A model generated the notes under the pieces. That model did not search any database. It saw nothing but the letters and a program-made list of their open reading frames with translations, and was not told where the DNA came from. This document shows positions 44,900 through 58,100 of a DNA stretch of 64,000 bases, piece after piece. How positions within the stretch are numbered: position 1 is the first letter of the stretch; each line of letters begins with the position of its first letter. Source of the stretch: Lytechinus pictus (lineage: Eukaryota > Echinodermata > Echinoidea > Temnopleuroida > Toxopneustidae); NCBI RefSeq assembly GCF_037042905.1, contig NC_087249.1, positions 55,954,401 through 56,018,400 on the forward strand. The letters run 5' to 3'. The position numbers and the translations under genes were made by a program.

Positions 44900-47800
44900 G
44901 GAGCGCGAAGCGCGAGCAATTTGGGGGGGGGGTTCAATTTGGTTTAATTTCTCACGAGAGTAGGCCCTACTAGAATATTGTGTGAACGGGAGCTGTAGTT
45001 TCTTTGCTAGTTGTTTTAGAATAGCCTTCAATAATGATAGCTTCTTGGGAATAATGCAATCTCGAAGCAATCAACTCATTCTCCTCATTAGTGGCGTATT
45101 TATTCAGCATGGGTGCACGAGGGGGGGGGTCTTGTTGAACTTTTGTAGAGGGCACCAAGATAACAACAATCAATGAAATGGGGCGGGGGTAGAAGTTAAA
45201 GAATATCTGAGATTTTATTTTAAAAAACACATTGAGGTATTTCACAATGCCTAAATATATAATGAGAACGCGAAGCGCGATCTGATTTTTTTTTATTTTT
45301 GATGTATTTTATCCTGAAAGCCTAATCCCGGGGGCGGACCCAGCTTCCGCAAATGAGGGGGCGAATTTTTTTACCCATATTTTCCCCGATCGGCCGCTCA
45401 ATGTTAATTTTTTTTTTGGGGTTGCTTTGAAGGGGTTGTTCATTGTTGGCTCGATATGGCGTATCGCATAAAATTAATAAGAAGTTTCCAGTGAGCGAAG
45501 CGAGCAAGCGAATATGCTGACATTTTTATTACAAAAATACACAAGGTTGTGATAGATTTTGACATTTTGAAAATAATATCATATTTCATCCTAATCCCTT
45601 TCCTTTTCTCTCTTTTTTTTTTTTTTTTTTTTTGGGGGGGGGGGGGGGCAAAACGCCCATGTCCTAACAGTCATTTCCTAGCTTTACTTTATAAACAACA
45701 TAAATGTGTAATAATCTCATAAGCCCTATGCAAGCTAAAAAAAATGAAATTTCATGTATTTTGTCCAGAAAATTGAAATTTCTGGGCAATGTTTGTGAAC
45801 CTGAACAGAACGCGTTATGTAACTAGATAATTACCATGAGCGCGAAGCGCGATCAGAAGTGTTAAAGGACAAGCCCACCCCAACAAAAAGTTGCTTTGAA
45901 TAGAAAGTGAAAAATTAAACAAACATAACACTGAAAATTTCATCAAAATCGGATGTAAAAAAAGAAAGTTAACATATTTCACATAACATTTTAAAGTTTT
46001 GCTTAATTTTTCAAAACATTTATATACACATCCTGGTCGGTATGCAAATGAGGGGACCGATGACATCACCCACTCACTATTTCTTTTGTATTTTATTATG
46101 TGAAATATGAAATATTTTGATTTTCTCGTTATACATATGAAACAAAGTTTCATTCCTCCCTGAACACATGTAATTCAATTTTTTTAACATTTTGTGGTTC
46201 AAGCAAGGGGGTCCTAATTGTCGAATTCATAAAAATTGAAATATTGTATTATTCAAACAATAGAAAACAAAAGAAATAGTGAGTGTGTGACATCATCGAC
46301 TCTCTCATTTGCATATCACTGAGTTGAGCATAGAACTTTTTTTTTGAAAAATAAGCGAAACTTTATAATGTCATAATTTATTTTACATCCAATTTTGATG
46401 AAGTTTTCAGCGTTATCCATGTTTGATTTTTCTCTATTTATTCAAATCAACATTTTTCTGGGGTGGACTTGACCTTTAAATATGCATTCTGGCCTAGTCG
46501 AAAAGGGACCTGTTAAGGACGTTTTGCAGTTAGCCATTAAGACGATATATATTTCAACGATTAAATAATGTGAGCGCGAAGCGCGAGCTGAACATTTTTG
46601 ATATTCCAACCTAAAAAGATGAGATTTCAAACCCCCCAACAGGACGCTCGAGTCATGTTTTGTCAATCATGAAAAAGGATGGGTAATTTTTAGTGTCTTC
46701 AGAATGCGAGCGCAAAGCGCGAGCAGAAAACTTTTGATATTCTGATTTGAAACTGGATAATTTTAGTACGTTTTGAATAAGATCAAGCTGCGTATCTAAA
46801 AAAAACATGCGTGCGCGTGTTTTAGAGTTAGACAGAATCTGCATTCTGAATACATTTCATTTTTCATCATGAAAATCAATAATGCGATCGCAGAGCGCGA
46901 GTTGAAAATAATATTTGAAATTCCGATATGAAATGAGTCAATTTAAGCACTATTTACAGCACTTTGTATATAGGGAAATTGTGACGTCGATGTGGATAGC
47001 ACTAAATAAATGATGCGAGCGCGAAGCGTGAGCTGATATTTTATTATTATTTTAACCTAGGATCAAGACATTTTAAGCCTAAGGATATTTTGTCATCATA
47101 TAAGAATGATGACTATCTTCTATTTCTTTTCCTAAAACGTGTCGATATTTATTTATGAAAAAGGGACAATTTAGTTATTATGAATTAATAAAAATTTTAT
47201 TTCATATTTATTAATCTAATAAGCCTAATGAGTGTGTGGAATTTCTTGACAGTGTATGAGGCCTGAAAACTGGAAATTTTAAGTATTTTTATAATCATGA
47301 ATAGGATTCATTGGTTGATATATTTTTAGCAAATAACGAGAACGCAAATCGCGATCCGAAATGTTTAAATGGGGGGGGGGGGGAATTTAAGTAGTTTGTT
47401 ATAGAATTAATATACAGTATAGGTGTACATAACTCACCAAAATGTGAGAGCACAGCGTGAGCATAGGCCTTCATTTTTTTTTAGAATCGAGACACCTGAA
47501 AAGGAATATTTAGATAATCTTATATGAAATACAAAAAGGCAAAAGGTAGGCGTACATAGCAAATAATGCGAGCGCACAAAATGTTGCAAATGTTGATTCA
47601 CACCATAAAACGGACATTTTCCAGAGCACTTAAAAAAAAAAAATTGGCAAATAAAACAAAAAAAATGAAAGATCGATGTCCGAGCTGAATTATGTTTTGT
47701 ATATTGACTTCAAAACTTGATCTTTTGAACTATATATCAGCCTATATTGACCGAGATATATCTCGGTCAATATAGGCTGATATATGTATCTCATCGAACA

Positions 47801-48385
47801 GGAAATGCGAGCGTGATGCGCGAGCGAAATTTTAATATAGTGACATTACATATTTTAAAAATTATTTTTCAAGTCTTCTCCTGACCTTATTTCATTCACT
47901 CGTCTTCCTCCTTTTATCTTTCCCCTTCTTTTTGTCTTTCTTTCCCCGTTTTTCCCAATTTATTTGCTCCGTCAATAGGGGGAGGGGCCCTCGGGCCCCC
48001 TGGATTCAGAAATACATTTTCAGTTGTCAGGTTAGAATATCAAATATTTTCAGCTTGTGCTTCTCGTTCTCTTAAAAAAAACTGTGAGGTCGGGATGCGT
48101 ATATAACTAAACAATTTATTGATGCCAGCGCGAAGCGCGAGCTCAATTTTTTATATACTGACTTAAGAAGGACTAAGGTATAATTCCTATTCTAATTGCT
48201 TGTCCTTTTTCTCTTTGTTTTCTGTTTCTTACCCCTTTTTTGCGCCACCATGGGGGGGGGGGGCAAAATCTTTGCCCCGTGGATCGGCCTATGTATGTTG
48301 ACTTGAAAAACACTAACACTTACATGTAGGATTGATGCAGAGGATGCATACCTCATTGATGAAATATTGCGAGCGCGTAGCGCGA
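44900..48385. repeat. Large degenerate GCGAGCGCGAAGCGCGAGC array
   Basis: The motif occurs near 44,901, 45,266, 45,847, 46,571, 46,706, 46,882, 47,014, 47,572 (decayed), 47,806, 48,124 and 48,368, each followed by an AT-rich phrase like TGAAAATTTTTGATATTC. The spacing is mostly 120-350 bp. It is the same unit as at 4826-5720. Poly-G/poly-T runs interrupt it near 45,610-45,650 and 47,370-47,382. Confidence 0.75.
45866..46475. mobile_element. TTAA-flanked palindromic MITE with AGG(A/T)CAAG ends
   Basis: The ends are AGGACAAGCCCACCCCA and the complement of AGGTCAAGTCCACCCCA, flanked by TTAA (45,862-45,865; 46,476-46,479). The two arms remain alignable for about 280 bp each (CATCAAAATCGGATGTAAAA, CTCACTATTTCTTTTGT). 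Kolobok elements use TTAA and AGG-type ends, so this is a likely non-autonomous Kolobok. It sits inside the array of the 6.1-kb element. Confidence 0.85.
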
Positions 48386-48569
48386 GCTGAATTTGATAAC
48401 CATTTTTTGTGACCCTGAACAGGATATCTATCTCGCTAAACAGACTTAAAACTCTAAAACATTGTTTTTGTCCATCATCGTAAAAACGGGATATTTTAAT
48501 TCACCCGCATTAATTTAAGCTTTTTGGGCAGGACATATATTTCACTATAAACAGGCAATACGAGCAATG

Positions 48570-48905
48570 TTGCGCCCCCGGTCAAAAATGAATTTGCATG
48601 AAGCCCCCTAAGTTCAAGGTCAATTTGGCGCCCTCGGTTGAACATAAACTTGGCGCCCCCATGTAAAATATAACTTTGCCCTCCCCCCTCTGAAACATGT
48701 ATTTGTCGCATTATGGTCAAAATTCAAATTAGCGCTCCTCTAGTTCGAACATCAATTTGGTGCCCCGCTGCTAGTTCGAACATCAATTCTGCGCTCCCAT
48801 AGGTCGAACATCAATTTCGCGCCCCCCTCCCAGTTCAAACATCAGTTCGGCGCCCCATAGTTCGAATGTCATTTTGGCGCCGCCTAGTTCGAACATCAAA
48901 TCGAC
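48570..48905. repeat. ~35-bp degenerate repeat (TTCGAACATCAATTTGGCGC)
   Basis: About nine units of GTTCGAACATCAATTTGGCGCCCCC with variable cytosine runs are visible. The embedded GGCGCC and TTCGAA words are short palindromes. No coding sense. Confidence 0.75.
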
Positions 48906-48929
48906 GTCCGGGTCAACATCTCCCTCTTT

Positions 48930-49745
48930 CGTTTCACATCTCCTTTTCTTTTTTCTTTTTTTTCTTTCTCTTATCCTCATTCCCCTTCCTTTCTCTCTTT
49001 CTTTCCCCCTCTTCCTCTCCCCTTTTCTTCTTTTCCTTCCTCCTCTCTCTCTCTCCTTTTCTTCTCTTTTTTTTCCCATTTTCTTCTCTTTTTCCTTGGA
49101 CTTCCTTTCTCCCTAAATTCTTCTCTTTCCCCTATCTTTCTTTCCCACTTTTCTTCTATTTTTTCCCGTCTTTTCTTTCTCTCTTTTCTCTTTTTTCTTC
49201 TCTTCCTTCCCCCCTTACTCTCTCCTTTTTTCTTCTCTTTTCCTCTATTCCCCTCTCTCTCTCTTTTCTTATCTTTTTTCCCATCTTTCTCTCTTTTTAA
49301 ATATTATTCTCTTCCTTTCCCTTTTCTTTCTCCTTTCTTTTCCCTCTTCCGCTTTTTTCTCTTTCCCCCTTTTTCTCTTTTAATTTTTTTTTATTTTCTC
49401 CCTCTCCTTCCCCCTCTCTCTTTTTCTTCTCTTCTTTTCCCCTCTTCCTCTCTCTCTCTCTCTTTTTTCTTATCTTTCTTCCCATCTTCCTCTCTATTTA
49501 AATATTCTTCTCTTCCTTCCTCTTTTTTTCTTCTTCTTTTTTCTCCTTTTCCTTTCTCCTTTCTTTTCTTCTCTTCCTTTTCCCTCCTCTCTTTTTTCGC
49601 TTCTCTTTCCCCTTTTCTTCTCCCTTTTTCCCCGTCTTTTCTGTCTCTCTTTTTCTTCTCTTCCTTCCTCCCCCCTTACTCTCTTTTCTATTCTCTTCTT
49701 TTCCCATCTTCCTCTCTCTCTTTTCCCCTCTTCCCCCTCTTTTTT
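48930..49745. repeat. ~800-bp polypyrimidine tract
   Basis: Almost pure C/T on the plus strand with irregular CTTT, CCTT and TTTC words. It ends in AGCTGGGGATGG and a poly-G run. Open frames across it (Lys/Glu/Arg or Phe/Leu/Ser only) are repeat artefacts. Confidence 0.9.
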
Positions 49746-50068
49746 TTGAGCTGGGGATGGGGGGGGGGGGTGAGGCAGTTCCCCCTCGGCCCCCCATGGA
49801 TCCGTACCTGATAGAACCCCATGGTCTCGTATCATTTGACCTTTGGACCTCTCGATGACATTTGATACATCTAATCATAATTTTACACTGCGGACTATCG
49901 GACCCGCGGTCTATCGGACCTGCAGTCTATCGGACCCGCGGTCTATCGGGATGTCCCCTTATATCATTATTCACTTGCACTCTGCAACCACCCTGTCTGT
50001 GGTGAGTATTATTTTTTTAGTCTAGATCTATGCATCACACAATACACACTCAAAAAGTCTTTAAAATA

Positions 50069-50907
50069 CACTGTTAGAAAAATTTCAGTTTTTTTACGGA
50101 AAAAGTCCGGCAGCAAAATTTCCGGACTTTTTTTTTTTTTCCGTAAATTTACAGAAAGTGGTAATTTATGGAAAAGTTCTGTAAAATATACAAGATTCCG
50201 TAAATTACAATTCTTGAAAATACGGACTTTATTTACGGAAACTTTACAGAAAATTTACATAAATTAACATGATTCCGTATAAATAATTAACGGAAAAAAA
50301 AAATTTGTCCGGAAATTTTGCTGCCGGAATTTTTTTTTTTTGGTCCGTAATTTTACGGATTCCTTTTCCGTAAAATTACTGTACTTTTACAAAATTCCCA
50401 TGTAAAATACAGATTTTATTTACGGAAATTTTACAGAAAATTTACGTGAATTAACATGATTCCGTATAAATAATTAACGGAAAAAAAAAAAATTTCCGGA
50501 AATTTTGCTGCCGGAATTTTTTTTTTTTGTCCGTAATTTTACGGATTCCTTTTCCGTAAAATTACCGTACTTTTACAAATTTCCATGTAAAATACGGATA
50601 TTATTTACGGAAATTTTACAGAAAATTTACGTGAATTAACATGATTCCGTATAAATAATTAATGGAAAAAAAAAATTTGTCCGGAAATTTTGCTGCCGGA
50701 ATTTTTTTTTTTAATCCGTAATTTTACGGATTCCTTTTCCGTAAAATTACCGTACTTTTACAAAATTCCCATGTAAATTTACACATTTCCGTAAAAAAAC
50801 AAGTTTACAGAATTCTTAAATTTTTTACAGATCTTTTTTAATCAGTAGATACCTTACAATAGGAACGCTGATTTGCTATTTAAACATGTACTCCCAAACA
50901 CATGGTA
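50069..50907 (+). mobile_element. CACTG type A end, left of composite copy 2
   Basis: It matches 6964-7797 and then stops at CACATGGTA, where CACTGTTAAAAATTG of the composite begins. The full-length block would continue GATTGTATGAATGC, so the composite appears inserted into this A block after GGTA, or the rest was lost. Confidence 0.75.
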
Positions 50908-52145
50908 CACTGTTAAAAATTGCCGTAATTTTACGGACAAATTTTAACAGAAATCGTCCGTAAACGATAAAATACGGAAAAAAATTGTAAATTTACGGAT
51001 TTCTACAGAAAACCCGTAAAAATTACATAATATTAGGTAAATGATCAATTTTACGGACGTTTTCTGTAATTGTACAGAAGATCATTATTGAAAGGAGGCG
51101 TTTACGATACATCTTGTAAATTTACTGTCAGTAGATGTAAGTTTACGGATAAGATTTAACATATTAATTTGTAACATGTGTAAAGTGCATTTTCTACGGA
51201 AAATTTTGTAAAATTTACAGAAAAATCAGGTTAATGATACATTTTCTGACGTTGTCCGTAATTGTAGTGAAGATCATTCTTGAAAGGAGACGTTTGGTGG
51301 TTTACGGTACAAATCTTTGTAAATTTACTAGAAAGTAGCTGTAAGTTTACGGACAAGATTTAACAGATTAATTTGTACTATACAAACTACGGAAAATTTG
51401 TAAAAATTACATAAAAATCAGGTAAATGATCAATTTTACAAACGTTTTGATCCGTAAATGTACAGAAGATCATTATTGAAAGGAGACGTTTACGGTACAT
51501 CTTGTAAATTTACTGTAAAGTAGATGTAAGTTTACGGACAACGTCAGAAAATTTATCATATAACCTGATTTTTCTGTAAAGTTTACAAATTTTCCGTAGA
51601 AATTCCACTTTACATATATATATATTAAAAATTAATCTCAGAAATGAGACGTTTAGTGGTTTACGGTACAAATCTTTGTAAATTTACTAGAAAGGTAGCT
51701 GTAAATTTACGGACAAGATTTAACAGAAATGGCAATTTCTACGGAAACTTTGTAGAATTTACAGAAAAATCAGGTTAATGATAAATTTACTGACATTGTC
51801 CGTAATTGTAGTGAAGATCATTATTGAAAGGAGACGTTTACGATACATCTTGTAAATTTACTGTAAAGTAGATGTAAGTTTATGGACAAGATTTAACAGA
51901 TTAATTTGTAATATGTGTAAAGTGCAATTTCTTCAGAAAATTTGTAAAATTTAAAGAAAAATCAGGTTATAATGGTAAATTTACTGACGTAAGGATCGAG
52001 ACGTTTACGATACATCTTTGTAAATTTACTGTAAAGTAGATGTTAGTTTACAGACACGATTTAACAGATTAATTCGTAATATGTGGAAAGTGCAATTTCT
52101 ACGGAAACTTTGTAAAATTTACAGAAAAATCAAGTTAATGATAAG
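50908..52145. repeat. Subterminal repeat array, type B, copy 2
   Basis: This is the same arrangement as 10,738-11,970, including the internally inverted segment near 51,540-51,615, with scattered single-base differences. Confidence 0.75.
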
Positions 52146-52335
52146 TTTTCTTTTTCGAGCATGCGCACTTGAGAAGTTTGTGAAAAGCCCGCGAAGCAAA
52201 GAGAATTTTCCTTGCGGTCTTGGACGTGTCAAGTGATCTTCTTGATCAGAAATTCGTAAGTATTTTGCTTTGAATTCGTAAAAGAAATTTCTGCTGTGCC
52301 TCTCTGGAATATATTGATACGTTTTATGCAGTTAT

Positions 52336-52638
52336 ATGAAATTAATAGTGTTGGTTTTCATGATTACGAACAAGGTTTTGGCATTGACGAGTCCAGACGA
52401 TGCAATGTATCGTCGCGTACGCGCTGCTACAGTCCCATTGGTGCATTTGAGTGTTGGATATTTTGACACTGTGGTTGAACGAATTGAATCGAAGGTGCGA
52501 AGCCGTGGGCCAAGCTTGTTTTATGAGCTTCACAAGGATATTTTATATTATGATGCCATTTATATATTCATTTGTATCTTCATTTGTAAATGTCAAGATG
52601 AAAATATAAACCTCAAAATATTAAATTTGTGCAATTAA
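52336..52638 (+). CDS. Hypothetical 100-residue open frame, copy 2
   Basis: It is identical in predicted protein to 12,165-12,467. Family unknown; see that entry for the residues. Kept only because the frame is unbroken in both copies. Confidence 0.25.
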   Translation: MKLIVLVFMITNKVLALTSPDDAMYRRVRAATVPLVHLSVGYFDTVVERIESKVRSRGPSLFYELHKDILYYDAIYIFICIFICKCQDENINLKILNLCN

Positions 52639-52745
52639 ACTTATTTAAACTTGGGGTAGGCCTAGATTAGATTAGGGCCTAGCCGGTAGCCTAGATCTAA
52701 TTCTAAATCAAATCAATGACAATGTCAATGACAATGGCATTGAAT

Positions 52746-53423
52746 GGGTGATTTCAACTCAAGTACGGTGTTGAAATCTGGTGTTGGTGTTGTGACAACA
52801 CCAGCCACAACACCGTACTTGAAATCAGGCTGGTGTTAATTGGGATTGACCTCGGAAAATATGACGTATTTCCGGCAGTTCGTGTTGAATGTCGTCTGCT
52901 GAACCCAGCACTGCGGCTGGTGTTGACGATCTACGTGCAATTTCCCCATTCACCAACACCAACCCCCAGGGATTGGGAAAATCATGGTTTCAAGTTCGGT
53001 GTTGGTGTTGGCAATCTCAAGCTCGTGAACAGGCGGCAAACACGATGAAACATCCCCGTAAAATTAGCTTTTACAGTTAAGATGAGCTAGTAGTAGTATA
53101 GTAGTAGAACAAATCATTTGAGCTGTATATATTTTGATAAAGAATAATGTTCACTCTTTTGAATTCTTGAATTAATTAAAACATTGGTACATGTATTCTG
53201 TACGATGAGAATTTAATGCATTTCTTTCCGATTTCATTTTCGTCGTCGAGACTTCTCGCGTGAAGTTGAGATGATTTAGCAGCGCAGCGCAGAGGCGTGA
53301 CGTCATGTGCTATCGATAACGCAATTGGTATCATTCCTCTGAACCCAGTCCCAGCTCGGTGTTGGAGCTCGGTTCAGCGGCCTTTTTACGCTCTCAACAC
53401 CAACACCGAACTTGAAATCACCC
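52746..53423. mobile_element. MITE with GGGTGATTTCAA ends, copy 2
   Basis: This is the counterpart of 12,586-13,268 with the same AAT flanks and position in the composite. It confirms that the MITE was present in the ancestor of both copies. Confidence 0.7.
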
Positions 53424-53445
53424 AATGTCAACTACAGTTAGTTAG

Positions 53446-53990
53446 ATCTAGTAATACCTCAAGCGAAGTTCGCGCAGGCTCCACTCCACTTCACTACCGC
53501 TACACTACACTCCACCTACCCAAACTTCGGGACGGTGAACTCGATCGGATATTCCGAGTGACAAAGGTGGGGTGGCCGATGGAAATGTTATTTATTGTAA
53601 AAATCGTAACAAAAAATATAAAGAGAAAGAAAAATAGCTTAATTTCTTACTCTTCACCCGTATTTCACTCCGTGTCCATCCTCTGGTTATCCTCTAAATT
53701 GTTGATTTTGAGCCAGTATCTATTTCCTCACACGTCACTATTCATGGCCGATTTAAAAACATCGCATGCGATCGGTCGCAGGTCAAACAGCATAAATATT
53801 TATATTATTATTGGATGGTTCAGAAAATACCAAAAATATTCTACGAGTATGGGAAAAAAAAATTTTCCTCGTTTAATTTTTTTCTATAATTTTTACAATA
53901 AATAACATTTCCATCCCACCTTTGTCACTAGCGGTAGTGAAGTGGAGTGAAGCCTGCACGAACTTCGCTCGAGGTAGATCTAGTAATGAC
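53446..53990. repeat. Inverted-repeat element around CCACTTCACTACCGC, copy 2
   Basis: This is the counterpart of 13,291-13,835. The outer arm copy follows at about 54,100-54,185. The spanning open frame (53,297-53,905) is again domain-free. Confidence 0.65.
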
Positions 53991-54189
53991 TTAGTGCTGG
54001 CTAGCGACCGACGGGTTTCCATTCTCAGCCATTCACTGATAATTCAGTTAAGACAGTGTGTTCCATGTGTGTATGTGTGATGCGAAGCTACCTCAGCTCA
54101 AGCGATGTAGACGACCTTGTTGGAGCGTACAGTGTAGCGGTAGTGAAGTGGAGTGGAGCCTGCACGAACATCGCTTTAGGTAATGCGAA

Positions 54190-55103
54190 GCGTGCTGTAT
54201 ATGTGTCCTCTGGAGGTGTGGGCATGGGTTTAGTGACAGTGTGCATGTGATTGTGAAGGGTTGAAGCCCGGGTTGAAGTTTCTTACAGCTCTGTGGGTTT
54301 ATCTATAATTAAATGATTCTCTTTTCAAGCTTAAATTTTTATAATGATGATTGCTACATTCCAATTATTTGATTAAATTGTTTGTTTTAGAACAGGTCTT
54401 TTATTTTGTCCTCAGTCTATTTCTCCCATTACATATCAAATAAAGAGAGTCTTCACTTGTGTTTCATTAAATTATTATACAATGTCCACTGTAATGAAAA
54501 TGGAAACATGCCGGTCAAATGAAAGTGCAATATAAGTGGAAACATGCTGGTCTATTGACTATATGTTGACCATATAGTAGAAAGCAAAATTTGTTCTCAG
54601 CTGTAATTATTCTTCTATGGGAACTTGCTTCTCATAGATAAAATAAAATTTCCGAAGACCCCATATAATTTTGTACTATTTGGTGCATTTAAAGAGGAGA
54701 AAGAAATGCTTTTTTTTTTCAATTTGCCTAAATTGCATTTAAAAATATACCTTTCTTTTGCTTTCGGCACAGGCCAATTTTTAGAGGCTGAAATATTAAA
54801 GAGTTGATTACTTAAATTTCGTTCTAAAATCTTTTTCATATCACTTGCAAATAGAGAAAATATAGCGCCCCCCAAAAAAAAAACTTTAATTTTTAAAGGC
54901 ATCTCGCACAAATGATTACAATGTTTTTGTTTTATTTATCATTCACTATGAGATCTGTATAAAGTGATAAACCAATGAATTATTTTTATATGTATATGTT
55001 TCCAATTATTTGCCTACCGGTATTTATTAAAAAATAATGTTTGTGTTGTTATTTGACAATTGTTTCACAGAATTACGTCGTCGGTTGACATCTACCTATA
55101 CCC
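54190..55103. other. 5' flank of the Harbinger gene, copy 2
   Basis: Collinear with 14,040-14,951. No additional feature was recognised. Confidence 0.35.
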
Positions 55104-58100
55104 ATGGATTATCTCCATCACCTTCACAACCTTGAATTGCTAAGAGAGGTATGATTGATAAATTTGGTTTACATTGTTTTAATTTGTTTAAAAGTATTAT
55201 TGAAATGATTTGATGAGATAACAAAAATGAAAACTTGAAATAACATTTTGAATGTAATTTTTGTTAATCTTGGGAAGACAATTAAGATTGCAGTTATTAT
55301 GTTGGTAGATATGTAATCAAATCTACATGCACATGTTCACTGTTTGGAACGTTTATAAAGATCACAAAATAAAAGAATTAAAAATAATATTCAACTCTTC
55401 TGCATACATGTACAGCTACCTTTGCCAAGACCACGTCGTGGGCTACGGGATGCTAGAAATCCATCGGAATCGTATGAGGATGGGCCATTTCGAGATCGGT
55501 ATCGACTGTCAAAAGAAACCGTCATTTACATCATCAACATGCTGGAAGCCGAATTGAAGAGGGACACACAGAGGAATGATCCACTTCCCGTTTATTTGCA
55601 GGTGTTGACGGCTCTCCGTTTTCATGCAGTGGGTGAGTAATTGAATTAAATGATTATTGAATGTTTCTGGGCACTGTTAAATCTATTTGACTGAGGTTGT
55701 TTCTATTAATTTTAGGACTCCAGACAAAGTTGATGATGATGACAATATCTAGAAATCAGAGAGGGATCACATAAGTAAGAGTATCATTTAAGCAAACAGT
55801 CAAGTACCTATGAATTGCATGCTTAAAAATTCCAAAACTACCACAGCAGGAGTGAAGCTCTGCTGTTTCTGCTGTTAGAACTGTTATGTCAGGTTAGAGT
55901 TATAAATTCGTCATTAACTCTAAATTGGCAGATCACCCCCACCCCCCCCCCCGAAACTTGGCTGTGTTGCGATGAAAAGCTATGAAATTTGGCACATAGA
56001 TAACAACTCGAGATGAACATACACACAAAAAACTAGAGCTGCAATCGTATCAGAACAATGTGCATGCATTGACGCCTGTGATTTTATGGAGGGCAAGAAA
56101 CAGAAGGAGATAAAGAGAAAACTCCTGAGGATATACATTTTCAAAATATTAAGAGGGCGCTATTTTTATAGGCAATGGTCACTGATGCGTAAAAAAAACA
56201 TTTTGCATATGAGGGATGATGCCATTAGCAAACCCTAAAAAAGTGATACCAAGATAAATGGAAACAAGGAAGTGATGGCCATTTTACTGTTTTCCAACTT
56301 TTTAATAGAGAGCGCTATTTCTTAAAGGTAATGGTCACTGATGTGCGTAAAAAAACATGGATTATGAGGGATGATGCCATAAGCATACCCTGAATATATG
56401 AGACCGAAATAAATGAAAACTAGGAACTTATCGTCATGGCCATTATAATATTTCTTTAGTTTGCAATAGAGGGCGCTATTTTTTAAGATAATGGTCATTG
56501 ATGTGTAAAATGAAAAAAAAAAAATTTGAATTTGGACTATCATAAGTCAACCCTGAAAATATGAAACTGAAATAAATGAAAGTGATGGCCATTTTACTAT
56601 TATTCCACTTTGCAATAGAGGGCGCTATTTCTAAAGGTAATGGTCACTGATGCGTAAAAACAGATGAATAAGGAAGCATGTTCCCAAATCAGACCAAAAT
56701 AAATAAAAACAAGGAAGTTACGGCCATTTTATGATTTTCCTACTTTACATTTCAATAAATATGATTTTTTTTTAATGTAGACTATTGCGGATTTGAATTT
56801 AGGGCATGAAGACGGCATTTTCAAGGGCAAGTCATATTTTCATATGAAGAGCAACTCTTAAACAATCTACAGCAATTTGTTAGAAGTGTTTAGCATGCAG
56901 GATAAGAGAGTAAGGATGGGATTAGGAATAGTATGCAAATGGACTAGAAATTTACAAAATGGCGCCTGGATGGTCATGCATTGCCCCTGTCCGTCCGCCC
57001 CCCACTTGGTTTCCACGCAATAAGTAAAAAAATATGTAATGGATAAAAAAAGTTTGGTGTGTAGGTATAGGACACCAAAATACAGGCTCAGTTCGAATTC
57101 GGAGTCTGCAGGTCAAAGGTCACAGCTCATTAGATATGCGAGTTGGTTTCCACATGATTATCATAAGTTCCAAATGAATATTTAGAAATGTTTTTTTATT
57201 TGAATTATAATCATGTGAATGATCACACATAGACATCTACTATGTATGGGAAATACCATGTATGTTGCGCGCCATGTTATATAGTGGTACACTTTGGGGG
57301 TACTGACCAATTTTTTTGAACTTTTATCAATAGATGTGCAAAAACATCAAGGTAAAAAGTCAAAAGCACGGGGCAGAAAATAAACATTATTCAATAGCTG
57401 TTTTTGAAGTCAGTACTGCTGCTATATCGAATCGCGTATGATGGCGACACTGCAAGAGGCCTTCCACTTGTTAAAATGAATTGCAGAAAATTGTCTGATA
57501 TTTGTAAAAGATGAATATTCTTATGAAATATGTGCTTAATTTTTTTTGTCATCAGAAGTATCATCTGTATGTGTAATGAAATGTTTTAAAATTACCTCGA
57601 AACAATGACCTATCAACCATATGGTTTGTTTGATTTTACAGGATCATTTCAAAAGATGCATGGTGATGAGGCAGCAATATCACAGTCATCAATGTGTCGA
57701 ATCATCAAAGATGTGTCAGAAGCTATAGCAAGAAGGAAAAGGCAATACATGAAGTTTCCTTCGACAAGAGAAGAAGTGGAAGCAACTCAGCGACAGTTCT
57801 TCCAGTACTGCAGATTTCCAGGAGTGATAGGTGCAATTGATGGGACACATGTCTACATCAGGAGCCCTGGTGGGGATCAGGCAATATACTTCCTCAACAG
57901 GAAGAATAGATACTCGATCAATGTTCAGGTTAGATTAATTATACCCTTTCTTAGGCCCTTTTCACAATTAGTGCTGAGACTGCTTGCAACCTTTGTGATT
58001 GTGTGCGACATATATTGTGATCAAATGATTGCAATTGCTAATACAAGCAAATGTGAAAGCCACTTAAATTACTATAACTAGAACAATGTACTATTTTGTA

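Larger units (their letters stand above)
43873..49958. mobile_element. 6.1-kb DNA element with 8-bp target duplication TTATATCA
   Basis: TTATATCA flanks both ends (43,865-43,872 and 49,959-49,966). The inverted ends align as GGTTACAGCCCGATAGA versus GGGGACATCCCGATAGA. They continue inward for about 160 bp through tandem copies of GGTCCGATAGACCGC and then TAAAATTATGATYAG and a segment with TGATACGAG. An 8-bp duplication fits hAT, P or Merlin elements. No transposase was found. The interior holds a 633-bp MITE, a TTAA MITE, the GCGAAGCGC array and long pyrimidine tracts, so it is a non-autonomous carrier. Confidence 0.8.

Noticed and set aside
46442-46844. Short minus-strand open frames containing FSARASRSHY-like phrases (also near 4819-5031)
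   Set aside because: The shared phrase is the translation of the GCGAAGCGC repeat unit, not a protein family.
48866-49878. Several charged or Ser/Phe/Leu-rich open frames up to 144 codons
   Set aside because: They read through the polypyrimidine tract; composition alone keeps the frames open.
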